In this document: piece after piece, positions 31,395 to 42,251 of the stretch
Layout of the letters: each line of letters opens with the position of its first letter
Numbering within the stretch: the first letter of the stretch is position 1
Assembly: GCA_026874595.1 (NCBI GenBank)
Contig: JAPPUL010000068.1
Coordinates: 325,001 to 389,000 of the forward strand
Length of the DNA stretch: 64,000 bases
Origin: Sipunculus nudus
Taxonomy: Eukaryota > Annelida > Sipuncula > Golfingiida > Sipunculidae
Reading direction: 5' to 3'
Translations under genes and position numbers: made by a program
Notes under the pieces: model-generated
What the model was told of the DNA's origin: nothing
Seen by the model: the letters and a program-made list of their open reading frames with translations, nothing else
Databases searched by the model: none

Positions 31395-32984
31395 ATGTCA
31401 GCATCGGTTATGGAGGCGGTAAGGTCGCTTGTGCACAGTAAAGGCATATCAGAGGAATTAATCCTACAGACGGTCGAAGAGATATTACTTGTGGCATATA
31501 AGAAGCAATTTGGCTCATCAGAAAACGCCGAAACCAAGATAAACGAAAAGACAGGCGAGGTAAGCTTATATTCTAAGAAAGTAGTAGTTGAGAAGGCAGA
31601 GGACAAATTGCTAGAGCTAAGTCTTGCAGATGCGCGCAAGGCTAATGCAAGCTGTGAGCTAGGGGATGAGGTGCTTGTTGAAATAAAGTTGAAAGATCTT
31701 GGGCGGATAGCGGTTCAAACGTCTAAACAGCTAGTAATCCAGAAATTAAAAGACATAGAAAAAAACATAATATACAGTGAATATAAGCAAAAAGTGGGCG
31801 AGATAGTAACAGGGATATGCCAAAGGAAACGTAATAAACATATATTTGTAGATTTAGGTAGAACAGAGGCAATATTGCCCTCATACGAACAATCAAGCCG
31901 AGAGAGCTTTGACATAAGAGAGAGGATAAAAGCAGTTATAGTAGAGGTAAGGGATGATAGGGAGACCCAGGTAGTATTGTCCCGGGCGGCGCCTATGTTT
32001 GTGCAGAAGTTATTTGAGCTTGACGTACCTGAGATAAACGAGCGTGTGATAGAAATAAAAGGAATAGTACGTGAGGCAGGTTACAGAACGAAGATATCAG
32101 TATATTCAAAGGATATAGATCCAGTTGGGCCATGCGTTGGGATGAAAGGGATGCGGATTCAAAACATAGTAAAAGAGCTTGAGGGAGAGAAGATAGATAT
32201 AATAAGATATAAAGATGATATAAAGGAATACATAACAAATGCCCTTTCGCCAGCGAAGGTAGAACAAGTAATAGTGCTTGACGAAGAGAATAAGGAAGCA
32301 CTTGCGGTAGTAGATGATAGTCAGCTATCCCTATCGATAGGCAAACAAGGACATAATGTAAAACTAGCGTCCAAGCTGATCGGATGGGATATAGATATAA
32401 AGAACACAACAGAATTTGCAAAAACAGATTATGCAGATGCTTCAAGGCGCGCAGCTGAGAGTTTATTTGTAAGTGATGCTGAAGATTATATAGTTGAAGA
32501 ACACCCGATAGAGGAGTTAGAAGATTTGGGGGAAGAATTAATAAATATATTTAAGGGAGCGGGGATAGATACTATTGAGAGTTTAGTGGAAAAGAGTCGT
32601 GAGGAGTTGCTTGCAATGGAAGGGGTAAAAGAGGAAGAAGTGGATAAAGTATTTAGTATAATAAAAGAAACCGTAGTGATGGTAGATGATGAGAAAGAGC
32701 TAAAAGAGGAAGAAGAGGATTTTGTGGAGGATACTGTAGCAGGAGAAGATGCTGTTGAAGCTGGGGCTATAAGTAATTATGCTTATGGGGGGTCGGGATT
32801 AACTAAAGTATCGGCTGAAGAGGGGCTAAGAAGCGAAGAGGGGGTAGATATTGAGGGAGGAAAAGAAGGAAAAGAAGTAGAGTATGATGAAGAATTTAGC
32901 TATTATTGCCCTGATTGCAATGCTGAAATAGCTGAAGGGGCAATAGAATGTCCAAGTTGCGGAGTTGGTCTTGAATTTGAATGA
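31395..32984 (+). CDS. nusA: Transcription termination/antitermination factor NusA with extra C-terminal zinc ribbon
   Basis: RNA-polymerase-binding factor for pausing, termination and antitermination. Order: N-terminal RNAP-binding domain (1-125), S1 (about 133-200), KH1 (about 225-282) and KH2 (about 300-345, with the SIGKQGHNVKLAS motif), then a helix-hairpin-helix region (about 375-430). A long acidic linker follows, and the protein ends in YYCPDCNAEIAEGAIECPSC (Cys505, 508, 519, 522), a four-cysteine zinc ribbon that NusA normally lacks. Ribosome site GAGGAGG precedes the ATG. It heads the nusA-infB-rbfA-truB-ribF-rpsO-pnp run. Confidence 0.95.
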   Translation: MSASVMEAVRSLVHSKGISEELILQTVEEILLVAYKKQFGSSENAETKINEKTGEVSLYSKKVVVEKAEDKLLELSLADARKANASCELGDEVLVEIKLKDLGRIAVQTSKQLVIQKLKDIEKNIIYSEYKQKVGEIVTGICQRKRNKHIFVDLGRTEAILPSYEQSSRESFDIRERIKAVIVEVRDDRETQVVLSRAAPMFVQKLFELDVPEINERVIEIKGIVREAGYRTKISVYSKDIDPVGPCVGMKGMRIQNIVKELEGEKIDIIRYKDDIKEYITNALSPAKVEQVIVLDEENKEALAVVDDSQLSLSIGKQGHNVKLASKLIGWDIDIKNTTEFAKTDYADASRRAAESLFVSDAEDYIVEEHPIEELEDLGEELINIFKGAGIDTIESLVEKSREELLAMEGVKEEEVDKVFSIIKETVVMVDDEKELKEEEEDFVEDTVAGEDAVEAGAISNYAYGGSGLTKVSAEEGLRSEEGVDIEGGKEGKEVEYDEEFSYYCPDCNAEIAEGAIECPSCGVGLEFE

Positions 32985-33059
32985 TATTATAAATAATATA
33001 TGATATACACATGATATGTACAAAGGAAAGTAAAGAGAGATTAAATCGTAAGGTATAAT

Positions 33060-35771
33060 ATGAAAGTATACGAGTTATCGAAGAAACACAACGTGACAAA
33101 CAAAGAAATGATAGATATAATAAAGAAGCTTAAAATGGTATCAAAGAAGTCGAACCTAAACACATTCAGTGCGTTAACGCCAAATGATATACAAAAGATA
33201 GAAAAATACTTTACAAAAGACGTACCTGTTGATAAGAAATCGGAACAAGAAGATGTGCCAACAGAAGTATTAATAGTAAAGAAAGCAAATAAAAGGCCTT
33301 TGAATGAAGAAAAAGTAAAAACAAAAGAAACGAAGAAAGCATCTGAAGAAACATCTTATACAAATCCTGAGTCTATATTGCCAACGAAGGCACCATCTGA
33401 TGAGAAAGAAAGTATAAAAAGAGAATTCGGGGCAAAGCCAAATATTAAAAACGTTAATACAAGCGTTAGTACAGAAGGAGAGAGATTATCTTCTTCTGTA
33501 TCTTCTTCTAATGTAGACAAGCCAGAGCCGACTAATCAAGTAAGAGCAGGGAAGAAGATAGTAAAAGTAGTACGGAAGAAAATTAACAAAGATGCAGTTA
33601 AAGAAGAGGCGAGGGATGAAAGTGCAGAGGAGCAAAAAGATAAGCAAGAAACAGCGATTAAAGGAGTAAGAAAAGATATAGTTAAGGATGCAGTAGAAGG
33701 GTCAAGTGTAAGTACTAAAGAGACAAAGCGGCAATCGCCAGAAAGATTTAATTTTGGGAAGCAAGGGAATAAAAAAGGTGAAGTAGAGAAGACCGGACTA
33801 AGTGTAGATAGAAGCAACAAAGATAAGAAAGGCGTACGAGTAAGGACACCACATAAAGATTTCATACAAGTAAATCGCGGGAGACGTTATACAAAAACAA
33901 AAGAACTAGGCAAAGATAATTGGGATAAATTTAGCAAACAACAAAGTAAATCCCAAAAGAGAAGAACAAATACACAAATACCAACAAGGCCCAAACCGAA
34001 AGTGTCAACATCGTCAATTCCCAACAAAATAAAGATAATGGAAACTATAACAGTCTATGCATTTGCAAAAAAGCTAAATATAAAAGCAAATGAAATAATA
34101 GCAAAATTGCTTAGTATGGGCGTGATGGTAACAATAAACGAAGTAATAGATAGTGACACGGCTAGTTTAGTTGCAGCAGAATATAATTGCGAAACAGAAA
34201 TAATATCGTTTTATGACGAAACAATAATAGAGAAAGTAGAAGATAAAGAATCGGAACTTGAGAGCAGGGCCCCAATAATAACTGTTATGGGACACGTTGA
34301 TCATGGAAAGACAAAACTGCTTGACGCCTTAAGGGAATCCGATATAACGGCAAGCGAGCATGGAGGAATAACTCAACATATTGGAGCCTACCAAGTATTT
34401 TTACATGGAAAAAAGATAGTATTTCTCGATACTCCTGGACATGCAGCCTTCACATCGATGAGAGCACGTGGAGCAAAACTAACAGATATAGTAGTATTAG
34501 TGGTTGCAGCAACAGATGGAGTTATGGAACAGACGATAGAAGCAGTAAATCATGCAAAAGCGGCGGGAGTATCTATCATAGTGGCAATAAATAAAATAGA
34601 CGCTCCGGGAGCAAATATAGACCGTGTAAAACAACAATTATCAGAAATAGAGCTAGTTCCGGAGGAATGGGGCGGACAGACTATGGTGGTTGAAATAAGT
34701 GCCTTAAAAAAACAAGGACTTGATACCCTGCTTGATAGTATATTAGTTGAAGCAGAGACACTAGATTTGAAGGCAAATCCAAATAGACTTGCAAAGGGCT
34801 CTATAATAGAGTCTCAAATAGACAAAGGGCGTGGTGCAATTGCAACAGTGTTAATAGAAAATGGAACATTGAGTATAGGCGATTGTTTTATATCAGGAGT
34901 ATATTATGGCAAGGTAAGAGCACTCTTTAGTGATCGTGGCAAATCGTTAGAGCTTGCTAATCCTGGAACACCTGTTGAGGTTTTAGGGCTTGATGGCGTG
35001 CCTGAGGCTGGCGATCCTTTTGATGTATTACCGGATGAACGTACGGCAAAGCAAATAGCTTTACGCCGTCAGGAATTGAAAAAGATAAGTAAATCCAAGG
35101 ACATAAAAAAGCTTACGTTAAGTGATATATCAAAACAGATAAAAGAAGGAGAGATAAAAGAACTTAAGGTTGTACTTAAAGGAGATGTTCAAGGCAGTGT
35201 GGAGGCGGTAAAGGAGTCGTTTCAGCAACTTAGCAACGATGAAGTATCAGTAAAGGTAATTCATTCAGCAACGGGAGATATAAACGAAAGCGATGTAATG
35301 CTTGCAAGCGCTTCAAAAGCTATAATAGTTGGCTTTCATGTACACCCTAATGTCAAAGCGCTTATGCTTGCAAGACGAGAACATGTTGAGATACTAAAAC
35401 ACTCAATAATATACGATGCAATAGATAATCTAAAGAAGCTTATAGGCGGGTTAATATCCCCCGAATTTAAAGAAGAGACGACAGGAGAAATAGAGGTACG
35501 CGAGATATTTAAGATACCTAAAGTGGGTCTAATAGCAGGGTCGTACGTGAAAAGCGGTAAGATAACACGCGATTCTAATGTCCGAGTATATCGAGACGGA
35601 GCGGAAATTTATAAGGGTACTATATTGGCGCTTAAGAGATATAAAGACGATATAAACGAGGCAAAAGAAGGTTTTGAGTGCGGAATATCAATAAAAAACT
35701 ATCAAGACATAAAGACAGGAGACATAATAAAAGCGTTTGTAGTAAAGGAAGTGGCACGAGTATTGAGCTGA
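33060..35771 (+). CDS. infB: Translation initiation factor IF-2
   Basis: GTPase that brings initiator tRNA to the ribosome. Two IF2_N modules (about 1-52 and 330-380) flank a highly charged, low-complexity linker. The GTPase has G1 GHVDHGKT (about 411-418), G3 DTPGHAAF (about 457-464) and G4 NKID (about 511), followed by the translation-factor beta barrels and C-terminal domains II/IV. Full length at 903 aa. It starts 75 bases after nusA. I see no frameshift. An internal start giving a shorter IF2 form, as in E. coli, is possible but not marked by a clear ribosome site. Confidence 0.98.
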   Translation: MKVYELSKKHNVTNKEMIDIIKKLKMVSKKSNLNTFSALTPNDIQKIEKYFTKDVPVDKKSEQEDVPTEVLIVKKANKRPLNEEKVKTKETKKASEETSYTNPESILPTKAPSDEKESIKREFGAKPNIKNVNTSVSTEGERLSSSVSSSNVDKPEPTNQVRAGKKIVKVVRKKINKDAVKEEARDESAEEQKDKQETAIKGVRKDIVKDAVEGSSVSTKETKRQSPERFNFGKQGNKKGEVEKTGLSVDRSNKDKKGVRVRTPHKDFIQVNRGRRYTKTKELGKDNWDKFSKQQSKSQKRRTNTQIPTRPKPKVSTSSIPNKIKIMETITVYAFAKKLNIKANEIIAKLLSMGVMVTINEVIDSDTASLVAAEYNCETEIISFYDETIIEKVEDKESELESRAPIITVMGHVDHGKTKLLDALRESDITASEHGGITQHIGAYQVFLHGKKIVFLDTPGHAAFTSMRARGAKLTDIVVLVVAATDGVMEQTIEAVNHAKAAGVSIIVAINKIDAPGANIDRVKQQLSEIELVPEEWGGQTMVVEISALKKQGLDTLLDSILVEAETLDLKANPNRLAKGSIIESQIDKGRGAIATVLIENGTLSIGDCFISGVYYGKVRALFSDRGKSLELANPGTPVEVLGLDGVPEAGDPFDVLPDERTAKQIALRRQELKKISKSKDIKKLTLSDISKQIKEGEIKELKVVLKGDVQGSVEAVKESFQQLSNDEVSVKVIHSATGDINESDVMLASASKAIIVGFHVHPNVKALMLARREHVEILKHSIIYDAIDNLKKLIGGLISPEFKEETTGEIEVREIFKIPKVGLIAGSYVKSGKITRDSNVRVYRDGAEIYKGTILALKRYKDDINEAKEGFECGISIKNYQDIKTGDIIKAFVVKEVARVLS

Positions 35772-35793
35772 GATATAATCCTAAATAGATTTA

Positions 35794-36309
35794 ATGCTAG
35801 GGAAAATGCTAATGAGTCGATTATACAGAGACAAACAAACAGCGAGTGTAGTGAAGGAGAAAGTGAGTCTAATACTAAGTCGCGAGATAAGCAATCCTCA
35901 AATAAAGACAGAATTAATAACGGTAACAGGAGTAAAAGTATCAAAAGATCTTAGGGTGGCAAACATATACGTAAGCATCTTCATATCAGACGAAGTAGAA
36001 AGGACAAAAACTTTCCGGGCTTTAAAAAAAGCGACAAGCTTCATAAGGTGTCGAATAGCATCATTAATAAGGGCAAAACACACACCAGAACTAAGGTTCA
36101 AAGAAGACAATTCACTAAGAGATGGAGAGCTCCTATATAGGAAGGTGGAAGGGCTTGGTCATGAACTCAATGAACTAGAAGGCAAAATAGAGGACAAAAT
36201 AGAGGACAAAATAGAGGACAAAATAGAGGACAAAATAGAAGGCATAAAAAAAGAAGTAATTAAAGAGAGTGAAGAAACTAATGATTTACCAAACAAAAAG
36301 AGTTCTTAA
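35794..36309 (+). CDS. rbfA: Ribosome-binding factor A
   Basis: RbfA matures the 16S rRNA 5' end in the 30S subunit. The KH-like fold spans about residues 5-120 (SLILSREISNPQIKTELITVT, the YVSIF strand, LRFKEDNS end). The C-terminal tail (about 125-171) is an acidic/lysine extension built of IEDK repeats. Three in-frame ATGs (35794, 35806, 35812) lie close together. AGGG at 35799-35802 is best spaced for 35812 (MSRLYRDK), the more family-like start, so the first six residues may not be made. It lies 22 bases after infB. Confidence 0.92.
   Translation: MLGKMLMSRLYRDKQTASVVKEKVSLILSREISNPQIKTELITVTGVKVSKDLRVANIYVSIFISDEVERTKTFRALKKATSFIRCRIASLIRAKHTPELRFKEDNSLRDGELLYRKVEGLGHELNELEGKIEDKIEDKIEDKIEDKIEGIKKEVIKESEETNDLPNKKSS
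36178..36242. repeat. 12-bp tandem repeat x4-5 in the rbfA tail
   Basis: GAGGACAAAATA is repeated four times in tandem, with a fifth diverged copy in front, encoding IEDK units. Copy-number change would lengthen or shorten the tail in frame. Confidence 0.9.
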
Positions 36310-36319
36310 TACCTAAATT

Positions 36320-37300
36320 ATGCAAGCAAGCAAAATTAAAAACAGAGCAAAAGAGAATGTAGAAGTAGCAGGGGTAGAAAAAGCAAGACAGTGTAAAAAT
36401 GATATGGGAGGAGGGTTGCTTCTTTTTTCAAAGCCAAGCGGGCTAAGCTCTTACGACGTTGTGCGAGAAGTTAAGAAAAAACTTAATATAAGAAAGGTTG
36501 GTCATTGCGGTACATTAGATCCATTTGCAAGCGGGCTTTTGCTAATATGTTTTGGAAAGGCAACAAAGCTAAGCAAATACCTTATGGAGCTACCAAAATC
36601 CTACACAGGAGAGATTCAATTTGGGGAGGAACGAGATAGTCATGATCTTACAGGCGAAGTAGTTAACCGAAGTGGGCTGAAGGTAGAAGAGCAAGAATTA
36701 TTAAAAGTATTAAAAAGCTTTGAGGGCAAAACCTACCAAACGCCGCCCCAACATTCGGCAATAAAGGTAGAGGGTAAACGTAGTTATGAATATGCTCGAA
36801 AAGGGATTAAGGTAGAGCTTAAAAAGCGGCTAATAAATATTTATGAGTGTAAACTAATTTATTTTGACAAGCAAGAAAATAAAGCAAAGATAACAGTAAA
36901 ATGTTCAAAAGGGACATATATAAGGGCTCTTGCCTATGATATAGGCAAGGCGTTGAGAAGTTATGGCTATTTAAAGGCCCTTAGAAGGGATGGTATAGGA
37001 GATTATAGATTAAACGCTAAAAATGTACTTGAGATGGGAAGCAGTAAATATGAATATATGACTAATGCTGTAAATTTAAGCGAGAGCTTAAACTTTCTTT
37101 ATAGTATAAGGGTACCTGATGCCGTAAAGGAAAAGATAAGGTATGGTCAAAAGCTAAAAGGCCATATAAAAGTGGAGGAAGAGTTTATGGGATTAATATG
37201 CTTAAAAGATAGTTCTGGAGAGCTTTTAGCAGTAGTAGATAACGAATTAAGGTATAAAGACGTATTTATAAGTATAAATGAAGATATTAAAAAGCCTTGA
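36320..37300 (+). CDS. truB: tRNA pseudouridine(55) synthase TruB
   Basis: TruB makes pseudouridine 55 in the T-arm of tRNA. The core KPSGLSSYDVVREVKK, VGHCGTLDPFASGLL (catalytic Asp67), SYTGEIQFGEERDSHD and CSKGTYIRALAYDIG motifs are all present. A PUA-like C-terminal region follows (about 250-326). The 30-residue N-terminal lead is polar and has no counterpart in the family. The ATG at 36404 (MGGGLLLFSKPSG) is an alternative start, although neither start has a strong ribosome site. It overlaps ribF by 23 bases, so translation is probably coupled. Confidence 0.94.
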   Translation: MQASKIKNRAKENVEVAGVEKARQCKNDMGGGLLLFSKPSGLSSYDVVREVKKKLNIRKVGHCGTLDPFASGLLLICFGKATKLSKYLMELPKSYTGEIQFGEERDSHDLTGEVVNRSGLKVEEQELLKVLKSFEGKTYQTPPQHSAIKVEGKRSYEYARKGIKVELKKRLINIYECKLIYFDKQENKAKITVKCSKGTYIRALAYDIGKALRSYGYLKALRRDGIGDYRLNAKNVLEMGSSKYEYMTNAVNLSESLNFLYSIRVPDAVKEKIRYGQKLKGHIKVEEEFMGLICLKDSSGELLAVVDNELRYKDVFISINEDIKKP

Positions 37301-38306
37301 AGACATACCAAAACTAAAGCATGGAGTACTAACAATAGGGACATTTGACGGTCTACATAAGGGACATAGACAGATAATAGATGAGATATCAGCTTGTAAG
37401 GAAAATAACTTATTAAATAACAAAGACGCTAAAACGTTAGTGCTAACGTTTTCTAATCATCCAAAAGAGATATTACATCCCGAGCTAAGGATAAAAAAAC
37501 TCTGTACAAACGAGTATAAGCTAAACTTTTTTAGCAAAAAAGGAATAGATTACCTTATTTTTATTAACTTTGATAATGTATTTGGAAACATAGGACACGA
37601 AGAGTTTTTTAAGAAGGTAAAAAGTAAAATAGCTTTAATGGAGATGGTGCAGGGAGATAATTTTTGTTTTGGGAGAGGAGGTAGAGGAGACATAAACTAT
37701 CTTAAGCAAATGGCGCAAAAGTATAAAGAGCGTCGATGTTTAAGTATGAGTGAAGATATTGCGAGTGCTGGTTCAAGAGAAGATAATGCTGCTGTAGACG
37801 ATTTTCGGTTGAAGGCGGTTGAGCTTGTAAGCTACGCGGGAGTAAAAGTTTCAAGCACAAGAATAAGAGAGCTTGTACAAAAAGGGTATATAGGAAAGAC
37901 AAATGAGCTACTGGAAAGGGATTATAGTGTAGAAGGAAGATGTATAGAAGGAGAGAGGCTAGGACAAAAGATAGGCTTTCCAACGATTAACATAATTAAC
38001 GAAGAGATGGTCATACCTAAGGCAGGAGTATACAAAACCTACACAGAACTTGAGAGGAGACTATACGATGGGATGACGTTTATAGGAGATAAATCTCTTG
38101 GAAACAAAAGAAAAGGAGTAATAGAGACGAATCTGTTTGACTTTGCAACTAAGTGTTACGGCAAGAAGGTACGAGTATATTTTGAAAAGCGGCTAAGGAA
38201 CGAGAAGGTATTTAAAGATGCAGCTGAGCTTTACAAGCAGCTACAGGAAGATAAAAAAGAGGCGTTAAAGACTTATAGAAAAGGTTATTATAAATCAGAC
38301 ATATAA
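37278..38306 (+). CDS. ribF: Bifunctional riboflavin kinase / FAD synthetase
   Basis: RibF converts riboflavin to FMN and FAD. The N-terminal FAD-synthetase nucleotidyltransferase domain has [10 protein letters not shown] (21-30) and an SSTRIRELV motif (about 191-199). The C-terminal riboflavin-kinase domain (about 205-335) has [20 protein letters not shown] and the [11 protein letters not shown]-type end. At 342 aa it is slightly longer than the norm, with an insertion around residues 160-180. It sits between truB (23-base overlap) and rpsO, as in many bacteria (truB-ribF-rpsO-pnp). Confidence 0.95.
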   Translation: MKILKSLEDIPKLKHGVLTIGTFDGLHKGHRQIIDEISACKENNLLNNKDAKTLVLTFSNHPKEILHPELRIKKLCTNEYKLNFFSKKGIDYLIFINFDNVFGNIGHEEFFKKVKSKIALMEMVQGDNFCFGRGGRGDINYLKQMAQKYKERRCLSMSEDIASAGSREDNAAVDDFRLKAVELVSYAGVKVSSTRIRELVQKGYIGKTNELLERDYSVEGRCIEGERLGQKIGFPTINIINEEMVIPKAGVYKTYTELERRLYDGMTFIGDKSLGNKRKGVIETNLFDFATKCYGKKVRVYFEKRLRNEKVFKDAAELYKQLQEDKKEALKTYRKGYYKSDI

Positions 38307-38338
38307 AAACAGAAGGACAAAATAAAAGAGGAAGCAAC

Positions 38339-38608
38339 ATGTCATTTGCAAGAGAAGAAAAAGTAGAGGCAATAAAGAGCTATAAGCTACATGAAAAGGA
38401 TACAGGTTCAACAGGAGTGCAAATAGCCTTACTAACAGCACGAATAAATTATTTGAATGAGCATTTCAAAATGCATAGAAAAGACTATCATTCAAGACGC
38501 GGTTTGTTACAGATAATAGGTAAAAGACGCCGACTTTTGAACTACTTAAAGAAAAAAGATGAAAAAGAGTATACAAAACTCTTGAAGTCTTTAGGTTTAA
38601 GGAAATAG
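38339..38608 (+). CDS. rpsO: 30S ribosomal protein S15
   Basis: Complete 89-aa S15, which binds 16S rRNA and bridges to the 50S subunit. Signatures: [34 protein letters not shown] and [13 protein letters not shown]. Ribosome site GAGGAAG lies just ahead of the ATG. The rpsO-pnp order is ancient and conserved. In E. coli S15 represses its own translation through a leader pseudoknot; I could not identify one in the 32-base upstream gap. Confidence 0.98.
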   Translation: MSFAREEKVEAIKSYKLHEKDTGSTGVQIALLTARINYLNEHFKMHRKDYHSRRGLLQIIGKRRRLLNYLKKKDEKEYTKLLKSLGLRK

Positions 38609-38710
38609 CAGGCAAGGCAAAATAAACTTAACATATTACAAGAAGCCCTAAAGTGGTAAATAGGCTTAAGGTGCGACTAAAAGAATCAAAAAAAATAAGG
38701 GGTATAATGG

Positions 38711-40786
38711 ATGTCAGATAAGGTATTAATAGACTTAGACAACGGGAGTCTAAGTATAGAAACGGGCAAGCTTGCTAAGCAAGCTAATGGGGCGGTAGTG
38801 GTGAGGTTTGGAGACACAATGGTTTTAACGACAGCTGTAATGTCAGAAGAGACAAATTTTGATATAGACTATTTTCCATTACAAGTAAGCTATTCAGACA
38901 AATACTATTCAATAGGAAAGATACCAGGGGGCTTCATAAAGCGAGAAGGCCGTCCAAAAGATAAAGAGATATTAACTTCGCGTTTAATAGATAGACCTAT
39001 AAGGCCCTTATTCCCAGAAGGCTTTAGAAATGAGGTACAAATATTATCTACAACGATATCAGCAGATCAAGTAAACGCACCTGACATACTAGGAATAATA
39101 GGAGCAAGTTGTTCTTTATTAGTATCAGATATACCTTTTAAAACTGCAGTATCAGGGGTACGTATTGGTCTTTGTGAAGATAAGCTTATAATAAATCCGA
39201 CGGCAACGGAACTATCTAATAGCGCACTTGATATGGTAGTTGCGGGGACAAAAGATGCTATCATGATGATTGAGGGTAATGCGTTAGAAGTTGAAGAGGA
39301 GATAGTGCTTGAAGGAATAGAACTTGCCCATAAGTATATAAAAGAGATTTGTGATTTACAATATGAACTTGTAAAACGTTGTGGGAAGGAGAAGAAAGAA
39401 GTAGAGTTATTTGTAATAGCTGATGATCTTAAGAATGAAGTACGACAAAAGATATACGAACCTATTAAGCGAGAATTAGAAAACTATAACAAGCTTAAAA
39501 CGGCTAAGAATATAGAAGAAATTATATTAGAAACGATAAAGAGCATAAATGAGAAATATGGAGAAGATAATGGACTTAGGGTACGCAAAATTAAAGAAGA
39601 GATTGAATACGAAATAGTACGCGATATGGCAATAAAAGGAAATCAGCGTATAGATAAACGAGCTTTTGACGAACTTCGAGATATAAGTTGTGAAATAGGC
39701 TTACTACCCCGAGTACATGGCACATCATTATTCACACGAGGGCAAACCCAAAGCCTTGGCACAGTGACACTTGGCACGGTAACAGATGCCCAAAGGTTTG
39801 ACGATATAGACGGAGATGGGACAAAGAATTTCATGTTACATTATAACTTTCCACCTTTTAGTGTTGGCGAGACAGGGCGAATAGGCGGTGTTGGCAGACG
39901 CGAGATAGGACATGGGAATCTTGCAGAAAACGCAATAAAAGGCGTACTGCCGGACCTAGAAACATTTCCCTACACAATAAGAATCGTATCAGAGATATTA
40001 GAATCAAATGGCTCATCATCAATGGCAACAGTCTGTAGTGCGTCCTTGGCGTTAATGGATGCGGGAGTTCCTATAAAAAGGCCAGTTAGCGGGGTTGCGA
40101 TGGGATTGATAAAGCGAGAAGATGAGTTTAAAGTACTTTCAGACATACAAGGAATAGAGGATCATTTAGGAGATATGGATTTCAAGGTAGCCGGGACAAG
40201 AGATGGTATAACGGCGTTTCAACTAGACATAAAGCTGCAAGGTATAACAACCCAAATAATGCAAGAAGCATTTGCCCAGGCAAAAAAGAATCGTTTTGAG
40301 ATACTAGACATAATGGGCAAAACGATAGACAAAGAAAAAGAGATGTTATCGATTCATGCACCAAAGATAATATCGATAAATGTACCGACGGATAAGATAA
40401 AAGATGTAATAGGCTCAGGAGGTAAGATAATAAAGAAGATAATAGAGACAACAGGAGCAAGTATTAATATAGATGATTATGGGAAAGCGTTAATAGCCTC
40501 AAAAGATGAAGAGGCATCGATAAAAGCTTATGAACATATAAAGAGCATAATAATGCCACCTGAGGTAGGAGCTGTATATACAGGAACGGTTAAGAGGATA
40601 TTAAACTTTGGTGCATTTATAGAGATAACCCCAGGACGAGAAGGCTTGTGTCATATATCTAAGTTATCCCGCAATCGAGTAAACGACGTAAGAGATGTAT
40701 TATCAGAGGGAGAAGAGGTTCAGGTTAAATTACTTGAAATAGATAATATGGGAAGGCTTAATCTTAGCATAAAAGACGTACATTAA
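38711..40786 (+). CDS. pnp: Polyribonucleotide nucleotidyltransferase (PNPase)
   Basis: 3'-to-5' phosphorolytic exoribonuclease that turns over mRNA and small RNAs. Two RNase PH domains (about 10-145 and 320-460) flank an all-helical linker. KH (about 552-612) and S1 (about 617-690) RNA-binding domains follow. Catalytic-core motifs such as FTRGQTQSLGT and DMDFKVAGTRDGITAFQLDIK are intact. Length 691 aa, typical. A weak 5-bp hairpin (AAGCC/GGCTT) lies in the 102-base leader between rpsO and pnp, where PNPase autoregulation acts in other bacteria; this is suggestive only. Confidence 0.98.
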   Translation: MSDKVLIDLDNGSLSIETGKLAKQANGAVVVRFGDTMVLTTAVMSEETNFDIDYFPLQVSYSDKYYSIGKIPGGFIKREGRPKDKEILTSRLIDRPIRPLFPEGFRNEVQILSTTISADQVNAPDILGIIGASCSLLVSDIPFKTAVSGVRIGLCEDKLIINPTATELSNSALDMVVAGTKDAIMMIEGNALEVEEEIVLEGIELAHKYIKEICDLQYELVKRCGKEKKEVELFVIADDLKNEVRQKIYEPIKRELENYNKLKTAKNIEEIILETIKSINEKYGEDNGLRVRKIKEEIEYEIVRDMAIKGNQRIDKRAFDELRDISCEIGLLPRVHGTSLFTRGQTQSLGTVTLGTVTDAQRFDDIDGDGTKNFMLHYNFPPFSVGETGRIGGVGRREIGHGNLAENAIKGVLPDLETFPYTIRIVSEILESNGSSSMATVCSASLALMDAGVPIKRPVSGVAMGLIKREDEFKVLSDIQGIEDHLGDMDFKVAGTRDGITAFQLDIKLQGITTQIMQEAFAQAKKNRFEILDIMGKTIDKEKEMLSIHAPKIISINVPTDKIKDVIGSGGKIIKKIIETTGASINIDDYGKALIASKDEEASIKAYEHIKSIIMPPEVGAVYTGTVKRILNFGAFIEITPGREGLCHISKLSRNRVNDVRDVLSEGEEVQVKLLEIDNMGRLNLSIKDVH

Positions 40787-40852
40787 GCTAAAACTATATT
40801 AAAATCCACTGACTAGAAATCATAAAACAAAGAACGAGGTTATGTTTTAAAC

Positions 40853-42097
40853 TTGAATAAGTATATACTAAATAATGATGTAAAGGTATTAGTAGATAAA
40901 ATAGACTTTTTTAATACATTTTCGTTGGGGATATGGGTTAATGTTGGTTCTTCAAGTGAAAGTGAGCTTGAGAATGGTTATACGCATTTTCTAGAACATA
41001 TGTTATTTAAGGGTACAAAGGAGCGTAGCTATTTTGACATATCGTATGAAATAGAGAGTCTTGGAGGCTATTTAAATGCTTTCACGTCAAAAGAGTACAC
41101 ATGTTTTTATGTTAAACTACCAAACGAATATCTAGAAACAGGACTTAATATTTTATGGGACATGGTGCATAATTCTACTCTGCCAGAAGATGAACTTGAG
41201 AAAGAAAGGTCAGTAGTGCTTGAAGAGATAAAGGCAACTGAGGACAATCCAGAAGATTTTGTACACGATGTATTTGCAAGTAAGTTTTGGGATGGCTGTC
41301 CACAAGGCTATCCGATACTTGGCAAAGCAAAGAACATAGCCAATTTAAAAAGAGAGAAACTGCTATCATTTTTTAAAGAGCATTACAAACCCCAAAACCT
41401 TACAATATCAATATGCGGGTCATTTGATGAAACTTTATTTTTAAAACATCTTGATAAGCTTGGAATAGGTGATATTCCTAAAGGAATAAAAAAAGCAAAA
41501 CGGTGTATTAAAAGGAATGAAGTAAGCTTTGGGCAACATCATATAGAGCGCAACACATTAGAACAAATATATACAGTAATAGGTTTTAAAACTCCGTCAA
41601 GGTATAGCGAAGATAAATATGGGATACATTTACTAAGCAATATACTAGGAGATGGAAGTAGTTCTAGATTATTTATTGAGCTACGAGAAAAGCAGGGTCT
41701 TTGTTATAGCATTTATTCCTTTGACAGCTTAAACTCTTATAATGGGCTACTTGGTATAAGCTATTCAACGAGCTACCAAAACCATGAGAAGTTTTATGAA
41801 TATTTACAAAAAGAACTTAAAAAGGTTGTACTTGAAGGTATATCTGAGAATGAGCTTGCCCGTGCAAAAGCACAGATGAATTCTAGCATGTTATTTGCAT
41901 ACGAAAACCTTGAACAGCGTATGAATATTAATGCAAAGAATGAGCTTTTTTATAATAGAAAGATAAATCGAGAAGAGATAAAAGAAAAGATAGAAAAAGT
42001 TAGCCTAGATATGATAAATGGTCTTGCACGAGAACTTTTGGCACTTGAAGAACACACCTTAGTAAGCCTTGGGCAAAGGAGCAAGCAAAAGCCTTAA
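40853..42097 (+). CDS. M16-family zinc peptidase (YmxG/MlpA type)
   Basis: 414-aa metalloprotease related to the mitochondrial processing peptidase beta subunit. The inverted zinc motif HFLEH is at residues 45-49 (His45, Glu48, His49), with the third ligand expected in the EKERSVVLEEIKATED segment (about 119-135). The second half has the ELREKQGLCYSIYSF motif of the C-terminal M16 domain. It directly follows pnp, as ymxG/mlpA does in Firmicutes. The start is a TTG at 40853, with GAGG about 13 bases upstream; no in-frame ATG fits the alignment. Its substrates are unknown in this context. Confidence 0.9.
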   Translation: MNKYILNNDVKVLVDKIDFFNTFSLGIWVNVGSSSESELENGYTHFLEHMLFKGTKERSYFDISYEIESLGGYLNAFTSKEYTCFYVKLPNEYLETGLNILWDMVHNSTLPEDELEKERSVVLEEIKATEDNPEDFVHDVFASKFWDGCPQGYPILGKAKNIANLKREKLLSFFKEHYKPQNLTISICGSFDETLFLKHLDKLGIGDIPKGIKKAKRCIKRNEVSFGQHHIERNTLEQIYTVIGFKTPSRYSEDKYGIHLLSNILGDGSSSRLFIELREKQGLCYSIYSFDSLNSYNGLLGISYSTSYQNHEKFYEYLQKELKKVVLEGISENELARAKAQMNSSMLFAYENLEQRMNINAKNELFYNRKINREEIKEKIEKVSLDMINGLARELLALEEHTLVSLGQRSKQKP

Positions 42098-42251
42098 ATT
42101 AGCCAAAGACTTTCCAGTTATTTAGTTATTTAGTTTAGCCTAATTTTAATTTTTTAAAAAAGAAATCCTTCTAAGTAAAATAAAGCAGTAATAGTTCTTA
42201 TAGAAAAGGGCTTTAGACGACGAAAAACACTATAGAAGTAGAGGAATAGTA

